DNA of 64,000 nucleotides, from assembly GCA_004794785.1 (NCBI GenBank), contig SJOL01006476.1, positions 737,434-801,433 of the forward strand, read 5' to 3'. The stretch is from Opisthorchis felineus. Its lineage: Eukaryota > Platyhelminthes > Trematoda > Opisthorchiida > Opisthorchiidae. The notes beneath the pieces were generated by a model. The model was not told the origin of the DNA, searched no databases, and was given only the letters and a program-made list of their open reading frames with translations. The stretch's first letter is position 1. Each line of letters opens with the position of its first letter. Positions 1-12,390 of the stretch are shown here, in pieces. The position numbers were made by a program, and so were the translations under genes.

Positions 1-929
1 CGACAAGGGTCTTCATGTATTTGATAGGTTTCCAACTATCCAACTTAGAAAACCGGATAATGGATCACTTTCTGGAACAGAGACTGACCGTTTACTTCTG
101 CACGGATGGTTGCGCGATTAGAATTTAAAATGGTTCGGAGAAGATAAAATATGTGCACACCCCTTACAACATTGAAGCTGAGCAAACGAGTATTAGTTTC
201 AATTACAGAACATTGCGAAACAGCATCCAACTCAATTCAATCGCAGTGTGTGATGAAACTAAAGTTTCAGTCTATGTTTGGAAGCAAAGCTTAAAGCTTA
301 ATCCTGTGCCAGGAGCTTGACTTATTCATGTGGTATCACTTGAGCTGGTGCTAGTATACCACACAAAAAGAAAACAACAAACCGATGTATGACGAAGCAA
401 ACTGGCACCACTTTCTCAATGCAAACTGTCAAGTTTAGTAAAGTGGCTGGTTTTCAGGAACCAAAAATGTATGCGCTCCATTTTCTGGCTTTCTTTCTCA
501 GATTGAAACTCAGAAACTGATCCCAAAGGCCTTTCAGAAAAGTATGAGAGAGATGGACAGGCTTATTCTTCAGCAACATTTGCTTTGCGACATGTGACTA
601 GGTTACACGTTGGCCTAATATTAAGGAAGACGGAGAATCAATCAGCTAGATATCATGCGTACGGCAGAGTTAATCAGTAAATGGTGTTGGCTAAGAGATC
701 TATGTTTCGCTCTTTGTCTTTTGGTGTAAACGGGTGAGGATAAGCCAGATAGGCCAAGAAGATATCCAAAACAAATTCGCGCCGGATTTCAAGACCTACT
801 TCCTTTAATACTGCTAGCACCTTTTAATGGTTCGCGTGGATGTGCAAGGACAAAAGGTGTAGCGGAAAGATGTTGCGGGAGATTTTTGGGTGAAAGTTTC
901 TAAGTTAGATCTGAGGCGCCTTTTTTCTC
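1..929. other. Unassigned non-coding sequence
   Basis: AT-leaning sequence with stops in all frames. I see no protein motif, RNA structure or repeat matching others in the window. Confidence 0.5.
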
Positions 930-1480
930 GACGGGACACTATTCATAAGGTTTCTGAAAACCATTCGATACAGCACGGCCGGTTTGACCCTTATCGGGGC
1001 TCATCGGGGAGGCGCAGCCCTCCCCCCAGTTTCCGTCAACACTATGTCCCACTTGAACGTAGAGCGTATGAAAATCGTGAAATGCACTCATCTGCACAGC
1101 TATTCGGTCTCAACTGGGGGTCCAAATAAATCCCAGCCGAATCTCTCGTATATGATATTCTTGAGTTGAATGCGCTTAACAAAGGTCGCCTCATGTTCCA
1201 ATTGGTACGATATTTGAGATACCGTGGTATATTTTCCTGAAGGAAACTACTCACAAGTTTTCTGAAAACTTCGACAACCCAGGACGGGTTTCGGCCTTCT
1301 TGAAACTCACCGGGTAGGCACCGCCTCCAGATTTCCGTCAATCTTATGTTCTGACTGAACCAAAATTGGTGCAAAGAGGAGTGTATTTCATGATTTTTGC
1401 ACAATTCAAAAAACCTAATTTTGACGGAAATTTGGGGAATGTGCCTATCTGATGAGTCCCAAGAAAAGCGAAATCCGTCG
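930..1480. repeat. Family A hammerhead repeat: tandem dimer plus inverted third unit
   Basis: Two head-to-tail copies of the family A module lie on the minus strand. The shared segment 'actaYtcataagg…tctgaaaac' recurs at 938 and 1246, a period of about 308 bases. From about 1386 the sequence turns round: 'gacggaaatttgggg' and an intact ribozyme core CTGATGA (1449-1455) followed by GAAA (1470-1473) read on the plus strand. The two minus-strand ribozymes (971-1017 and about 1275-1325) have mutated cores, CCGATGA and CCGGTGA. The plus-strand unit keeps both conserved blocks, but stems II and III are mismatched. A 162-codon open frame on the minus strand (1530 down to 1042) lies wholly in this repeat and is not a gene. 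Confidence 0.85.
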
Positions 1481-2757
1481 AAGAGTCTCCAGTAATATTC
1501 TTTGTAGTGTGTTCCGTCAGAATGATTCAAAGTTTGTTAATTGCCAGGCTAAATCGTGGATAAGATCAAAAGAGGTGAATTCATTTAATATCACGTTATA
1601 GCAATGCTCTATTATCAACATGGATTTCGTTTTTTCTTCTGCCGATCAACCTTCCGGGGCCAAAAAAACTGCGCCCGTCTGGACCTCTCTGCGTCTTCAG
1701 TGTTTCAGTCAATATTATCACAAGTTTGAGGTGGTTTCTAAGCCCTTTTTCGAAAACATATTCTGCATTTACTCAGGACTTTCCACTACAACCGTGGTGG
1801 ATGCTCCAGTTATTCAGTGCACTTTTAAATTAGTAGTAACACACCAACATGATCAGGCAGCACTTTATTAGTAGCTCACTGTTATTTGAGTGTGAAACAA
1901 CAAGCATGTGGTATGCCAATCACAAAATAAGCTCGATATTCATGAAGCGTGTATCCTAAATTTTTCACAAAATCAACTGCAATTGCTTTCCCGCCTGGCT
2001 TCGCACCACATGCTATGACAAGAACATGGTGGACGTGGCTCAACTATTGGACAAATTAAACCAAGTTAACAGAAGTCGTGTTTTACTGCAGGCTGGTGCG
2101 TCGGCCGTCTAATTGTCGTCAGTCTTTTAGGGCAATGGATGAGTTGTAATTCCTAATCAATGCCAAATAGCAAGCCTGGTTGTTACGTTTCCGTTTTGAG
2201 AATGTTCGTTTTATGGTGCTGTGGAGAAATCCTTCACCAGTAGAAAATATTCGGTGCCTGTAAAATGGCGTTAATGGATAATATATGTAGAGCAAGTTAT
2301 CTTTCTACAAGAAAAAACGGAAAGAGCTTTCTTTACAGGAAGTTTTTCTGTTCAAAGAATGAGAAAAAGCCTTCACTCGTAACGTAAAATTTTTTTACTT
2401 GGCTACAAAAATAAACATTATGGAGCATTTGAGTTTACTGACAGTCAAGTGGATGACAACACAAATTACCGAATACGTGCTGATATGCAAATTGTGATCA
2501 TTAAAATGACATCCTATCAGCCGTGTGATAGAGGGGTAGTTGTCTACTAAACCAAATAAACTGCCAAAGTTTTGTAATGGTCTGAAAGTATTTTTTATCA
2601 CCCGGTCCTGTTATAGCATCCTAGTTTACACAAAACCTCATTGCCTCGCAAATGTTTTATCTTTTTAGTTGTACTGCTAGTTTCCAGAAAGATACCAGCG
2701 GTTGTTATGAATACAATTCATTTTACAAAACGCTCGGCCAAATTATCCGTGGAATAG
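1481..2757. other. Unassigned non-coding sequence
   Basis: Only short chance frames are present, such as an 83-codon one at 1620-1871 with no recognisable motif. I see no repeat family copy. Confidence 0.5.
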
Positions 2758-2801
2758 TATCCAGAATATATATATATATATATATATATAATATCCAGAA
2801 T
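2758..2801. repeat. (AT)n microsatellite flanked by a 10-bp direct repeat
   Basis: An AT dinucleotide run at about 2767-2790 sits between two identical copies of TATCCAGAAT (2758-2767 and 2792-2801). Confidence 0.95.
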
Positions 2802-2921
2802 CTCCAGAGCCAGTAAGAACAGCAGCAATGATAAATAATAATTTAATAGGGTTGAGCTTTGCATGAATGTCGTGTTCCACAAATGACGAAAAACAATACG
2901 TAATAATAATAGATAATTATT

Positions 2922-3100
2922 CAGCTGCAACACCCTTTCGGTGCCTAGCTGACATGCTAACCGAAGGAAATAGGTGGGTCTGGATGTTGTCAGGTTGCTC
3001 CAGCCTAGACAAGAGAAGTCGAGATGCAGGGGTCCGGTTCGAACCACGGACATTCCGGTCAATAAATTCGCGCTCCAACCACTGAGCCATCTCGGTCCCA
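2922..3100 (-). mobile_element. Family D tRNA-headed SINE copy 1
   Basis: On the minus strand the element starts with an RNA polymerase III A-box-like segment (GATGGCTCAGTGGTTGGAGCG) and continues to a B box (GGTTCGAACCGG), spaced as in a tRNA. It ends near a hairpin CACC-GAAA-GGGTG followed by CAGCTG. The same order recurs at 17693-17872 on the same strand. Short open frames on both strands here (for example 3123 down to 2917) are by-products of the SINE; translations of this sort are easily mis-annotated as proteins. Calling it a SINE is inference from the tRNA-like head and the two copies. Confidence 0.8.
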
Positions 3101-4374
3101 GTAAGAACAGTAGTCTTACCCAATCTGGCATTGAGGAGAGGAAAGCCCTATCAAGACCACAGCCATAGTGCATCGAGTCCGAATTTCAAACTTGCAGGTA
3201 ATTCTCAAGCGAAACGTTTGCAGCCATTAGTGTCTTGTCATTGAATAATGATTTCGAAGTGGAAGACCACGCATAATGTGTCAAAAAATGAGAATAGCAC
3301 GTTCAGGATGGCCAGAGTAACTTGGGAGGGTGAAGTACTTGAGACGTTGAGAAAAAGAGTGTTGTATTCAGCCGACCCTTCCTTCTTCTGGAAAGCAAGC
3401 CTTCAGTCAGCACTGCCAGAAGTATTCGTGTAAATAGGGAGCTGCGTAACTGCTTACTTGGCGGAGTGCAATTATCCGTAGGTAAGATACCTGTCTTTAC
3501 GTTCGTTGATACAGTAGGGGTTACGCACTGTTCGGCTTATGTAAATTTCACGAATGGTTCACGACTCACACAGTGAACTTGAGTAGGATGCGAGCAACTT
3601 GTTTGCTGCGTTTGACAAAATTGGTAGCCTAAGATTTGGAAAACAAATTGGCTAGTGGATGTTTTCTTTGAGGTTGACTCGTGAAAAAAGAAAACCATTG
3701 CCTTATTGAGAGTGTGTCAGTACACTCTCAGGGTAAACACAGTCAGTCCGTTATGGGCAATGGTCTCGCTTGAGAGTTTGTGCCCTGAAGGGGGGCTGAA
3801 CAGTATGATTTATTTTCTGGAAACAGATCGCCGGCAGATCGCAAGGCCAGGCGCTGTAAGTCAGCGAAAATTGTATCATTCATCCCAAAGAAATAGGGAA
3901 CATAACAAACTCTCGCTGTGATTTATGGGGCACTACATGACTAGCATGAGTTTGATTGGTTCCCTACTGCTTTTGTTCATCTATTTTCCTTCACAGCTGT
4001 TCGGTAATCGAGTTAGGAATATTTCGCCACAATGTTCGATCGCCAGATACATTCTAACAGATGGTTTCAGTGTAGCTCATATCGATACACAATCTAGACC
4101 GAATGTAATTAGAACACAGTTCTGATGGAACCGAAAAACATAACCGGGAATGCTGGATTTCAGGTTGCAATCAGCATTTCAAACTAAAAAACGTATTGCT
4201 TCTCAGTGTCCAGTAATAGGTCACAGTCAAGAATGGTTTTTCAAGGGGAGAGTTTACCATTACAGAGACGAAGCAATCAGTCTAATTCCACCTGTTGTTA
4301 AACCTTGCAGGTGGACGCCATAAGCAAGTCTGTCCATTAGAAGATTACACTACATTCAATAGAGATTTCATCCT
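3101..4374. other. Unassigned non-coding sequence
   Basis: Open frames up to about 71 codons, without motifs. A short hairpin-forming CCACCTG…CAGGTGG pair lies near 4289-4315. No gene or recognisable element was seen. Confidence 0.5.
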
Positions 4375-4605
4375 CTTAGTGAAGCCAATCTATGCTGAAA
4401 AGTCGAGCAGCACTTCGCGGTTGTTTCATTCTCACTGTCAGTCATCAGCAGTGCGCATCTCACTAAACTCAGGGAGTTTCGAACCCCCAACTTTCCGGCC
4501 AGTGGTTGAACACTCAACCATTTGGTCACGAATAGTTTATTAGCAGTGTGTTTAGCTCTCGCGTGGACAGGATATGGCTCCACTCATTCTTTAATAATAG
4601 AAACC
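4375..4605 (-). mobile_element. Family B SINE copy B1 with decayed hammerhead
   Basis: Reading the minus strand, a leader complementary to the GGACAGGATATGG at about 4566-4578 is followed by a tRNA-like head (GACCAAATGGTTGAGTG), a B box (GGGTTCGAAAC) and then the hammerhead region (4408-4456). The core CTGATGA and the GAAA block are both intact, and stem I has five of six pairs. Stem II is degraded, and the U and H nucleotides at the cleavage site have become C and G. The copy is therefore predicted inactive. It ends in the shared 'TTTTCAGCATAGATTGGCTTC' tail. Confidence 0.82.
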
Positions 4606-7600
4606 ACATCACATGATCATCTATTGGCTGGCTCCTCGAGTGATGATATTATGACGCCTTACATTACGGAATCGTCTCCTTTTGGGTCGGAAAAAGCTCT
4701 GATTGATTCTGTGCAACTCAAACTACGCCAAGATTATTGTCCTCTACCTATTCACTGGTGATTTTTTAAGGAAGGTGGGAATGATGCACGCCTCCTGGTC
4801 AACCATTGATCAACGGAAGAATTTTGCCATCATGGATAAGCAGTTTGGCATATTGACAATGTTCGGAGTACCGCCCTCCGTTCGATTCCGGCTTTCATAT
4901 GCGATTCATCCATCATTCGCAAGGACAGAGAATTATGGACTGGTTCAAAGCGAAAATGGAACTAGTTATCACTCCACTGGACAGAACAGAAAACTTCGTC
5001 ATTTCTGGGAATCTTTTGGCACGATCAGTGGACGGCAAGTAGGATTTGACCCTAAGTAACTGTCCAAAGGTAGGTGGTTTGTCTCACTTTTTTACAGTGC
5101 ATAATATCTGTCTGACAATAACAGGAATGATTTTGATTGTCGCAGTGCTCGGTGGGTTCGGTAATTTGGCTAGGTCACCATTTGAGGTGACATCTCTATT
5201 CATGGTGGCGCAGTACGACAGTCCACTACGTACAAACCGCGTCATCTTTATTGATGAAGAGCTTATAAAGCTCAGCAAGCAGCTCACTCATCAACTACAC
5301 AATTCGTCACCAAAGATTCTCTTCCACAGCACAATCTGTGTTTACCATCACCTCGAAAAGCCAGGCACGTTTTTTGATCCCACTTAAGAGGTGGCGTTAT
5401 TATGGAAGGAAGAAGGATCTGGGTTTGCAAAAGCCATGCAGAACCACGAGGTTGTCTTGCGGAATGAACCATTGAAGGTGGCCTAAAGAGAGAGGATGCA
5501 ATATGCACGAACAAACCAGTGGTCCGTTATATCAAAAGTGTGAACCCGTCCTACAGATCTAATTGCCATTCAGTCGGGCCAAACTATCTAAAGTGCGTGG
5601 CAATAAAACCAGCACGTAGGATTTGAATAGTTGTTGTCAACTTTGCGATAAGTACAGTATCAGAGGAAAAAAGAAAATCAACTTCCTGAATGTTTTCAGC
5701 TCAGTGCACGTGGTATGGTTAGTTTCTGCAGAGCTGTTTCAAGTCACCCTTAGTTCACTTAAGTAAAAAGAGCATACTCAACTCTGTTTCCGCGATTGAG
5801 AATCTATGTATAATTAAATATTATAAAATAGAAGTTTCAAAGTAATTAGCTTGGTACTAGTTAACAGGCTGCTTGAAACTATTAAGATAAGTCCAAGTTT
5901 TCATACAAAACTTCGAAAAGTACCCTATAACAGTGTTTCAGTAAACATTTTATGGTCTAAACTACTGTACTTATTCAGATTGTCAGCGAAATACGAAGCA
6001 CAAATCAAATGCCATCTGATGAACATCCATGCTATCAACATTTCGACAAATTGCCAAAGGACCACCGGTTGAACCGAAAAGTGCAAGAAACTAGCATCTC
6101 GGTAACAAGAGAAATTCTAACCAACCAGTGTGGTTTTTGCTTGGACGGCATTCACCGGAGCGAGTGATCTCCATTCAAACAACCATCAGCTAGTCCATCC
6201 TTCGTACTTACCGGTTAGGTGATAGTCAGTATGAGTTTGTGACAATTCTACAGTGTCTCAACTCAGAACAATTCGACAATCAACCTGAGGCCGCTAGAAA
6301 CATGCATATACTGGCTAGAAATAGTTTTACCTTTTGGTCACTACATTCAGTGTGACCTCATCTGATTATGATTCATTTTTTAGTTGTCATCTTCAGGTCA
6401 CCCAGAAGAACGTCAGGAAAAATGTGCCTAACAAACGCATTGGAGATTTTTTCACAGTCTTGATTTTTGTGTTATGTCTTCAAGGTACATTGTGCCGATT
6501 GTTTTGACCATGTATTCTTATTCCATGCATCACAGAATCATAGTTATGCTTACTTTCTTATACGAGTATGTTAATAATGCGGCTATATCACCTGCAAAGG
6601 AAACATAAATGGTACGGCAGTTTTGCCGTCGTAGCTGAGAAGTAGGTTCAAGCTCATAATGTTGGGGTTAACGCCTCCGTAGAGCAGCAAGGCCGTGGAC
6701 TAGCTGAAATCTCCAGGAGCTGCGAAGTTGCATATGAAACTTGAAGGTGATGCATATTTCAGACATCGCTGTTTCTTACTGTTGATTTTGTGCGATCTTC
6801 TGGCGAGTGCCATAACAGTGCTTCTGAGTGAACATTGAGGAATGCAACACACGTTTGCAAAAAGCACTTATGCCTTGATTTCTTTCCGTTGGGATCCTGG
6901 GAAAGTGATATAAGAGCTGAACCAAGGCATCAAGAGCTGCACACTTTGGTACTCATATCATTTCTGATGAAGTAACCGCTAAAAAATCTATTCAAGATTA
7001 TTTTTCTGCCCACTCCTGAAACTAACGCGATCACATTTTTCGTTGCAAAAGGTTAATTTAACTTGTAGGAGTGTGTAAACGGAGTGTACATATGTCTTCA
7101 TTGACAAGCTGGAAAACTATAATATAAAAACAATATAAACCAATTTACAACCCAAATGACTGAGCTGTTTAGTCTGATTCATGAGGTCCCTATCGACCAT
7201 TTTATTTACAAGCCCTAAGTTGATCAATAAAGGTAAAATCCCAATTTCTGGCAACTTCTGTTTTCATTTTTGTGAACGGGGAGAGTGTACTAACTGCTTC
7301 GTGAAGTGTATTACTTTTTCCGTACGTCCATGTGTTTATACTATAATCTTGTGAGAAAATGTCACGAATTGGCATTTGATCGAAAAGAAGAATCTATTCA
7401 GTCATAACGACAAACTACTATCGTACATGAGAAACAGGTAAACGGTGAAAAGATGAATTGCAAAAGACCTTAGGAATACATTCCATGAAGATAAACCTTT
7501 AGTTGCCACTCGGTTGGATGACAAACTAAGAGGAGTTTATGAATGGATGACGTTATCGTCGAACGTCCTCAAAAGATCATGTTATGATGCGATGACGTTG

Positions 7601-8527
7601 CAAATCGGCAGTAGGCTATTGGATATCCCGACATATCCCAAGTCATTTTTCTCTTTATTATCGTTTTCCATTTGAGAATCGACGACTGTTTGGGATAGAT
7701 GCTCCGGCTAACCTTAACAAAGTTAATAGACGGCTTGACTCATTCACATCACTTCGTCTTTTTTACGAAGGGGGATCGATCACTGCTGCACATAGAGTGT
7801 TAAATCAACAAATTACGGTATTTGCAAGATTTGAAGGCAAATTTCTATAGATAGAATGGCAGCATACAGGTTTAGTTGAGAACCAGCGTCGTTTGGTATC
7901 AAATTACTGCAACCCGGACTTGCGCGATAGACGACTATCTGCTTATCGTCTCAGCTAAAATTCATAACAGCGAAGCTCTATACACCAAAGTCAGATGCCG
8001 GATGCTTTGTCTGATTTCTGATGTAGGTTTGACTGGTTCCTAACTTATCTCGAGGAGAAATAACTTAACGTTTGCTACTGCCTTTTGCAACTGCTCCTTA
8101 TCTAATGCAGAAATAAAATGAATTTGCAAAAGAAAACATGCTTAATGTCGCAGTCAATAAATGACGAGAACAGAGGAGTGTACGAAGCGTTCTGTTCGGT
8201 TTGTTTGTTCGGCAACGGTCTTCGTAAGTTTGGAACATAATTAAAAGTACACTATGACCAGCAACAAATAAAGCGTACCACAATCGGAAATGTTTACGGC
8301 TACCGCATGGATTTTATTTCCTGATGTCCCTATGAAGGAGAGAACCGTCCGATAAATAATTGGCTACATGATAATAATACTGCGCGCTAAAATACGACAT
8401 TAAATTTATTGTTTATAATTGTTTGAAGTGTGGTTGTCGGTTACGATGAAAAGTGATCAGGGCTTTATTAGGACAAAATCTTCTCTTTTTAATACGACAC
8501 CAAGATAAAATCAATGGGATCCTGGGT
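4606..8527. other. Unassigned non-coding sequence
   Basis: Several frames of 60-118 codons occur (4703-5059, 5046-5387), but I find no domain, signal peptide or splice-supported continuation. CTGATGA strings at about 6016 and 6966 have no GAAA partner. Nothing assignable. Confidence 0.45.
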
Positions 8528-8572
8528 AGTCCACTAAAGGTTTCATTCTTTGTACAGCTCATCAGGTGACCT
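8528..8572 (-). ncRNA. Candidate hammerhead ribozyme, partly degraded
   Basis: On the minus strand an intact CTGATGA (8565 down to 8559) is followed after 14 nt by GAAA and then the cleavage triplet UUA. The flanks AGGTCAC (8572-8566) and GTGGACT (8534-8528) can form stem I with six of seven pairs, including one G-U. Stem II (GCTGTACAAAGAAT) pairs poorly and stem III has one firm pair, so this would be a decayed copy. It is not family A or B. Chance co-occurrence of the blocks is possible but unlikely, given stem I. Confidence 0.4.
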
Positions 8573-11500
8573 AGATCCAGAAGATACAGGTCTTCAGTTT
8601 TCTTCTTACAACTGCAACTCCACAACAACCCCATTTTACCAGTACAACCGAGCTACTTAAACTTCTCTTCGGTGGTGAAACACAAGTTGATATTTGACAT
8701 AAAAAGCGGTGCAAACATGTGACATACCGTTTGAAGATTCGGCCGACTGTGTCATTGTTTCGACCTCTGACAACCACCCTAGTGTTCCCCGTCTACATCC
8801 AACCAGCCATATAAGCGTTTGCTTCAAAGCAGGTTCCTAATAGGCTTATTAGATTACTCTGAATGAATCAGTGTAATCCACTGGTTCGCCTGGTATCTTA
8901 CAAGCATGTTTTCGACAGCTTGGTTGAAGAGTAGCAAGCTGGTGAATCTGTAATGATTAATTCTTGGTCCTCAGTGAGCAATAAATAAATATGAAGATGG
9001 GAGCAAGCCATAAAGTAGACAGTTAGTATGGTCCATAAAATAAGTAAACCCAAGGGAAACCCCTAGCTGACGGTTTGTGAAAACTGATGGGACCAGTTGA
9101 TGGAATCGATACCTCTGTCGAGGAATCCACCGTGTTGAAAACTGGGCCACCTCGGTAAAAACATAGCACATTTTATTGAATGGGACAAACGTCTTTTAGG
9201 TCTTATCAAATCCCTCGTGATGGAATTAATGCGACTTATCCAGAGAAAGGAAGTTAAACTATCCCAATTCTTGCTTTAAGTCTGAAGTTGAAGGCAGGTT
9301 ATATTTTGTTGAATTTGGTAGGCAACTACAGACTGAGTGACAGCTAAATTCCGCACTTTTTTCATGAAAAGATGATAGAGTTGTTTTCGCTGTGTGGACT
9401 TTGGGCTCTCACCTTCATACAACACTAGGTCAGTCGAGAAAATCACATAAAACTTACACAGAGATGGGACACGTGAATAGGAGCAGGATGGAGAATTGAA
9501 TCTCATTGTGTCAGGTCAGCAACTAGGATCACTTGGGTGGATTGTTTGTCTTGTTCTGTCACACTAATAGTCAAACAAGTAATGGTGGACAAAGCGCTCG
9601 ACCTAGAGCATTTTGAATCTTGATGTTGGCATGTGAATTCTGGTGCCTATCAAACTCCGCGGATTTGAATATTTCAAGTCTCACCTTCTGTGTGAGCTTT
9701 AGAGTGGCGTTATAGAAAACAGCGAATGCTGTTACACGAGCAATTTGATAACTTGCGTCTACAAGGTATACCGGCGCTGAATAATGAAGTCTTTAAAACT
9801 TCCTTGGCTATCAATGGAGTGATACTGTCACGTATTCGGGTAGCGATAATACCACCTAGCGGATAGAGCCAACCCCACAAAAGCAAGCAAACAGAGAGGT
9901 GTTCTCGCACTGTGGTTGAACATTCAGTAGTCTAGAAAATGATGGTTGTGGAAGATTATTTATAGATGCCTAATGTTAAATGTGCGGCAGTGAAAATGAA
10001 ATTGGGAATGCGAAGACATCGTTTTTTCACCATCATGTAGCCATTTGTATAACGCATGCAAATGCATAAAGGGAACTTTTCAAAAGAAGCCACGAAATTC
10101 TAATGTCCCCAGTAGATAAATATGTCGGCATTAACGCCAGCCACGACTGGATCCGAGGTTGGCTCGCACTGTGTTTGAAAGTGTAGGACAAGACAGAATT
10201 TTCATCCGACTGAACGAAAAATGGGATAAACATCCCACAAGTTTTTTTTATGGAAAGTTTTCTACAATCGAGTATGCTGGACCTAATGATAGAAGGTCTG
10301 GATAAATGTCATGCAACTAGTAGGCTATTTGAAAACCTCTAGTAGTGAGCTGCGAACCAAATAAAAAAGATTCCATGTAGGTAAAACGTGATAATAGGTT
10401 GAACCCACAACTTGCAGTAGAGGGGAATAGATTCAGCAGGTATTGATCGTAATTCAATTGCAGCCAGTTAGATTCCATGACACATTTATTCAGAATTTTG
10501 TGAAATAACATTTCTGAGATACGAAAAACAAAATGTTTTCACGTGTCTAATCCTTTATCAAAAATCATTCGAAAAAGCGATCTGAGTATTTTCATGACCA
10601 CCAGTTCAGCTATATGAGTCGTTCACTGGAGGTTACAGAGACACATTGAGGGACGTCCGTTGCGGACTGAACGGGATGAAAGTGTGGAGAAACTACATGG
10701 GACGAAACCACTGAACCTTCTATCTTGCCGGTTGATAACTGCGGTTTTTAGACGTAGTCATGGTAGACCGTCCACCAAACTTTGGCTCCCTTTTATTACA
10801 ATGGCTCCTCATAAAGGCATAATTAAGGAAGGAATCCCCAGCACAGCACAAATTTTCCGGTCTCAGTTGTGCTGAGCTCGGAAAGGATAAGTACGCGCGA
10901 GGAGAGCAAATTCAAGAATACCACGGCACTTTCAACGCAAGTCAACTCACAAAGTAAGTTTACACGAACTTTTCAAATACCTTTTAGGTAACCCTGGATG
11001 AATCTCTGAATTGGCCTGCTTTTTTGGCGCAGACTGAATGGAGTTACTACAAGTGTCCTTTCTAAGCAAAATAATGACGTTTCATCATTAACCTCAGGTT
11101 ATCATGGCTGGAAATTCATCCGCCAATTTTTATTCATTCACTTCCCCACCACGTTTTTAAAGTTTTCGAAACATTCGATCGATGACTTTTACAGGATTAT
11201 CTTGAGATTTGGGAAGTAAGAATAGCCTAATGTATATTTGCCCCTTTTCAAATGAGGTAATCTGCCTTACAATATGTAAACAAACTGACCGGCTATCTCT
11301 TCACATCTGGAGCTGTTAGCCCAAAATAATCGATTTCGTTAATCCACAAAAGTGCAGACTCTTTTGAATGGACAACTTACTTTCCTTTGGTAGTTAGAAG
11401 GTGATTTTCACAAATCTCAGATGACATGTGAACCTGGAAATGATATATCCTTTAAGAGTTCCGACGATATAGCTACTCCTAGCCTCATTTAATCTGATCG

Positions 11501-12234
11501 GTGCTTATCTGCTTAAAGCTAGACGATGCTTACTCAGATAAGGTTTGCTTATTCGAGTGAAACAAACGTACACAATTAAACAGTGTGACTCACTATCGGA
11601 GGAGAAATTATGTCACTTGGTTCAAGGTCTTAGAAAACAAAACATATCTGGGACATTTAAATTATGCATAAAAGCTTCACCCTCCTCCGTGGTATTGGCA
11701 TCCTGCCTAACGGTATTACCTGATTATTTTGGGTAAAATATCATCCCTTTTTTGTAGTCTTCAAACTACAAGATATTTGAAATTGCAAAATATTGCGGAA
11801 GATTTTCCCGTATGAAGTAGGGCTGTGAATGATACCAGATGGTGATAACAGAGTCAGTGGTTCTGTCGTTGGCAGGTGCTGGTGAGTTTCGACAGGACAG
11901 AAACATAAAGCGGTGACTAGAATGTATGGCTTGTTGAAGGACGGCTTGAATTGACGGCTGTTAAGTGAATTTGCGCTGGTCAAAACCAGCGCCGGATTGA
12001 TACGGATTATATCAGCGTTCAACCAGGCGTCCAGCAGGCAAGAATGGCAACTTTAAATTAAAAATTCATCACTCTGTATTAAATGGCTAATAGGTAATGT
12101 GCAGCTCTTTCGATACTGTTGGGAATCATCAGTAGTGCTCAACCAACGAAGCTCCTGAACTGTTTTTAACCACGCTATATTTTCTCCAATTGCAAGTTAA
12201 ACACACTATTAATAAAACATTCAACGTCAAATAA
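8573..12234. other. Unassigned non-coding sequence
   Basis: Only motif-free frames up to 93 codons are present (12022 down to 11741 being the longest). No SINE, LINE or RNA gene was recognised. Confidence 0.45.
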
Positions 12235-12390
12235 TGTAGTGTTCAACCACTACCAAGAAGAATGCGAGTTAAAACCTCCCCGAGGATTTGCGCGGCGCTC
12301 ACTGTTCACAGTTCTGAACAAAGATGCAACAGTTGTGAAGTGCTTTTCGGCTGCCAAGCCTAGGTAGAATTTAATGCTTAAGTTTCAAGA
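12235..12390 (+). mobile_element. Family B SINE, heavily decayed copy
   Basis: The order 'tgttcaaccactaccaag…gcgagttaaaacctccccgag…gcaacagttgtgaagtgcttttcggct' follows the family B plan from the tRNA anticodon-like region to the tail. The A-box end is missing. The hammerhead core is destroyed; only the stem III ACAGTTGT remnant and the AAGTGCTT of stem I remain. Confidence 0.6.

Noticed and set aside
1042..1530. A 162-codon minus-strand open frame
   Set aside because: It lies entirely in the family A tandem/inverted repeat and shows no protein motif.
2917..3123. Minus-strand frame starting MAQWLERE, and a similar one at 17825 down to 17559
   Set aside because: Both are translations of the tRNA-like family D SINE, not proteins.
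6010..6040. CTGATGA string (also at about 6966, 36858, 43120, 45608 and 60304)
   Set aside because: None has a GAAA block at a suitable distance with pairing flanks.
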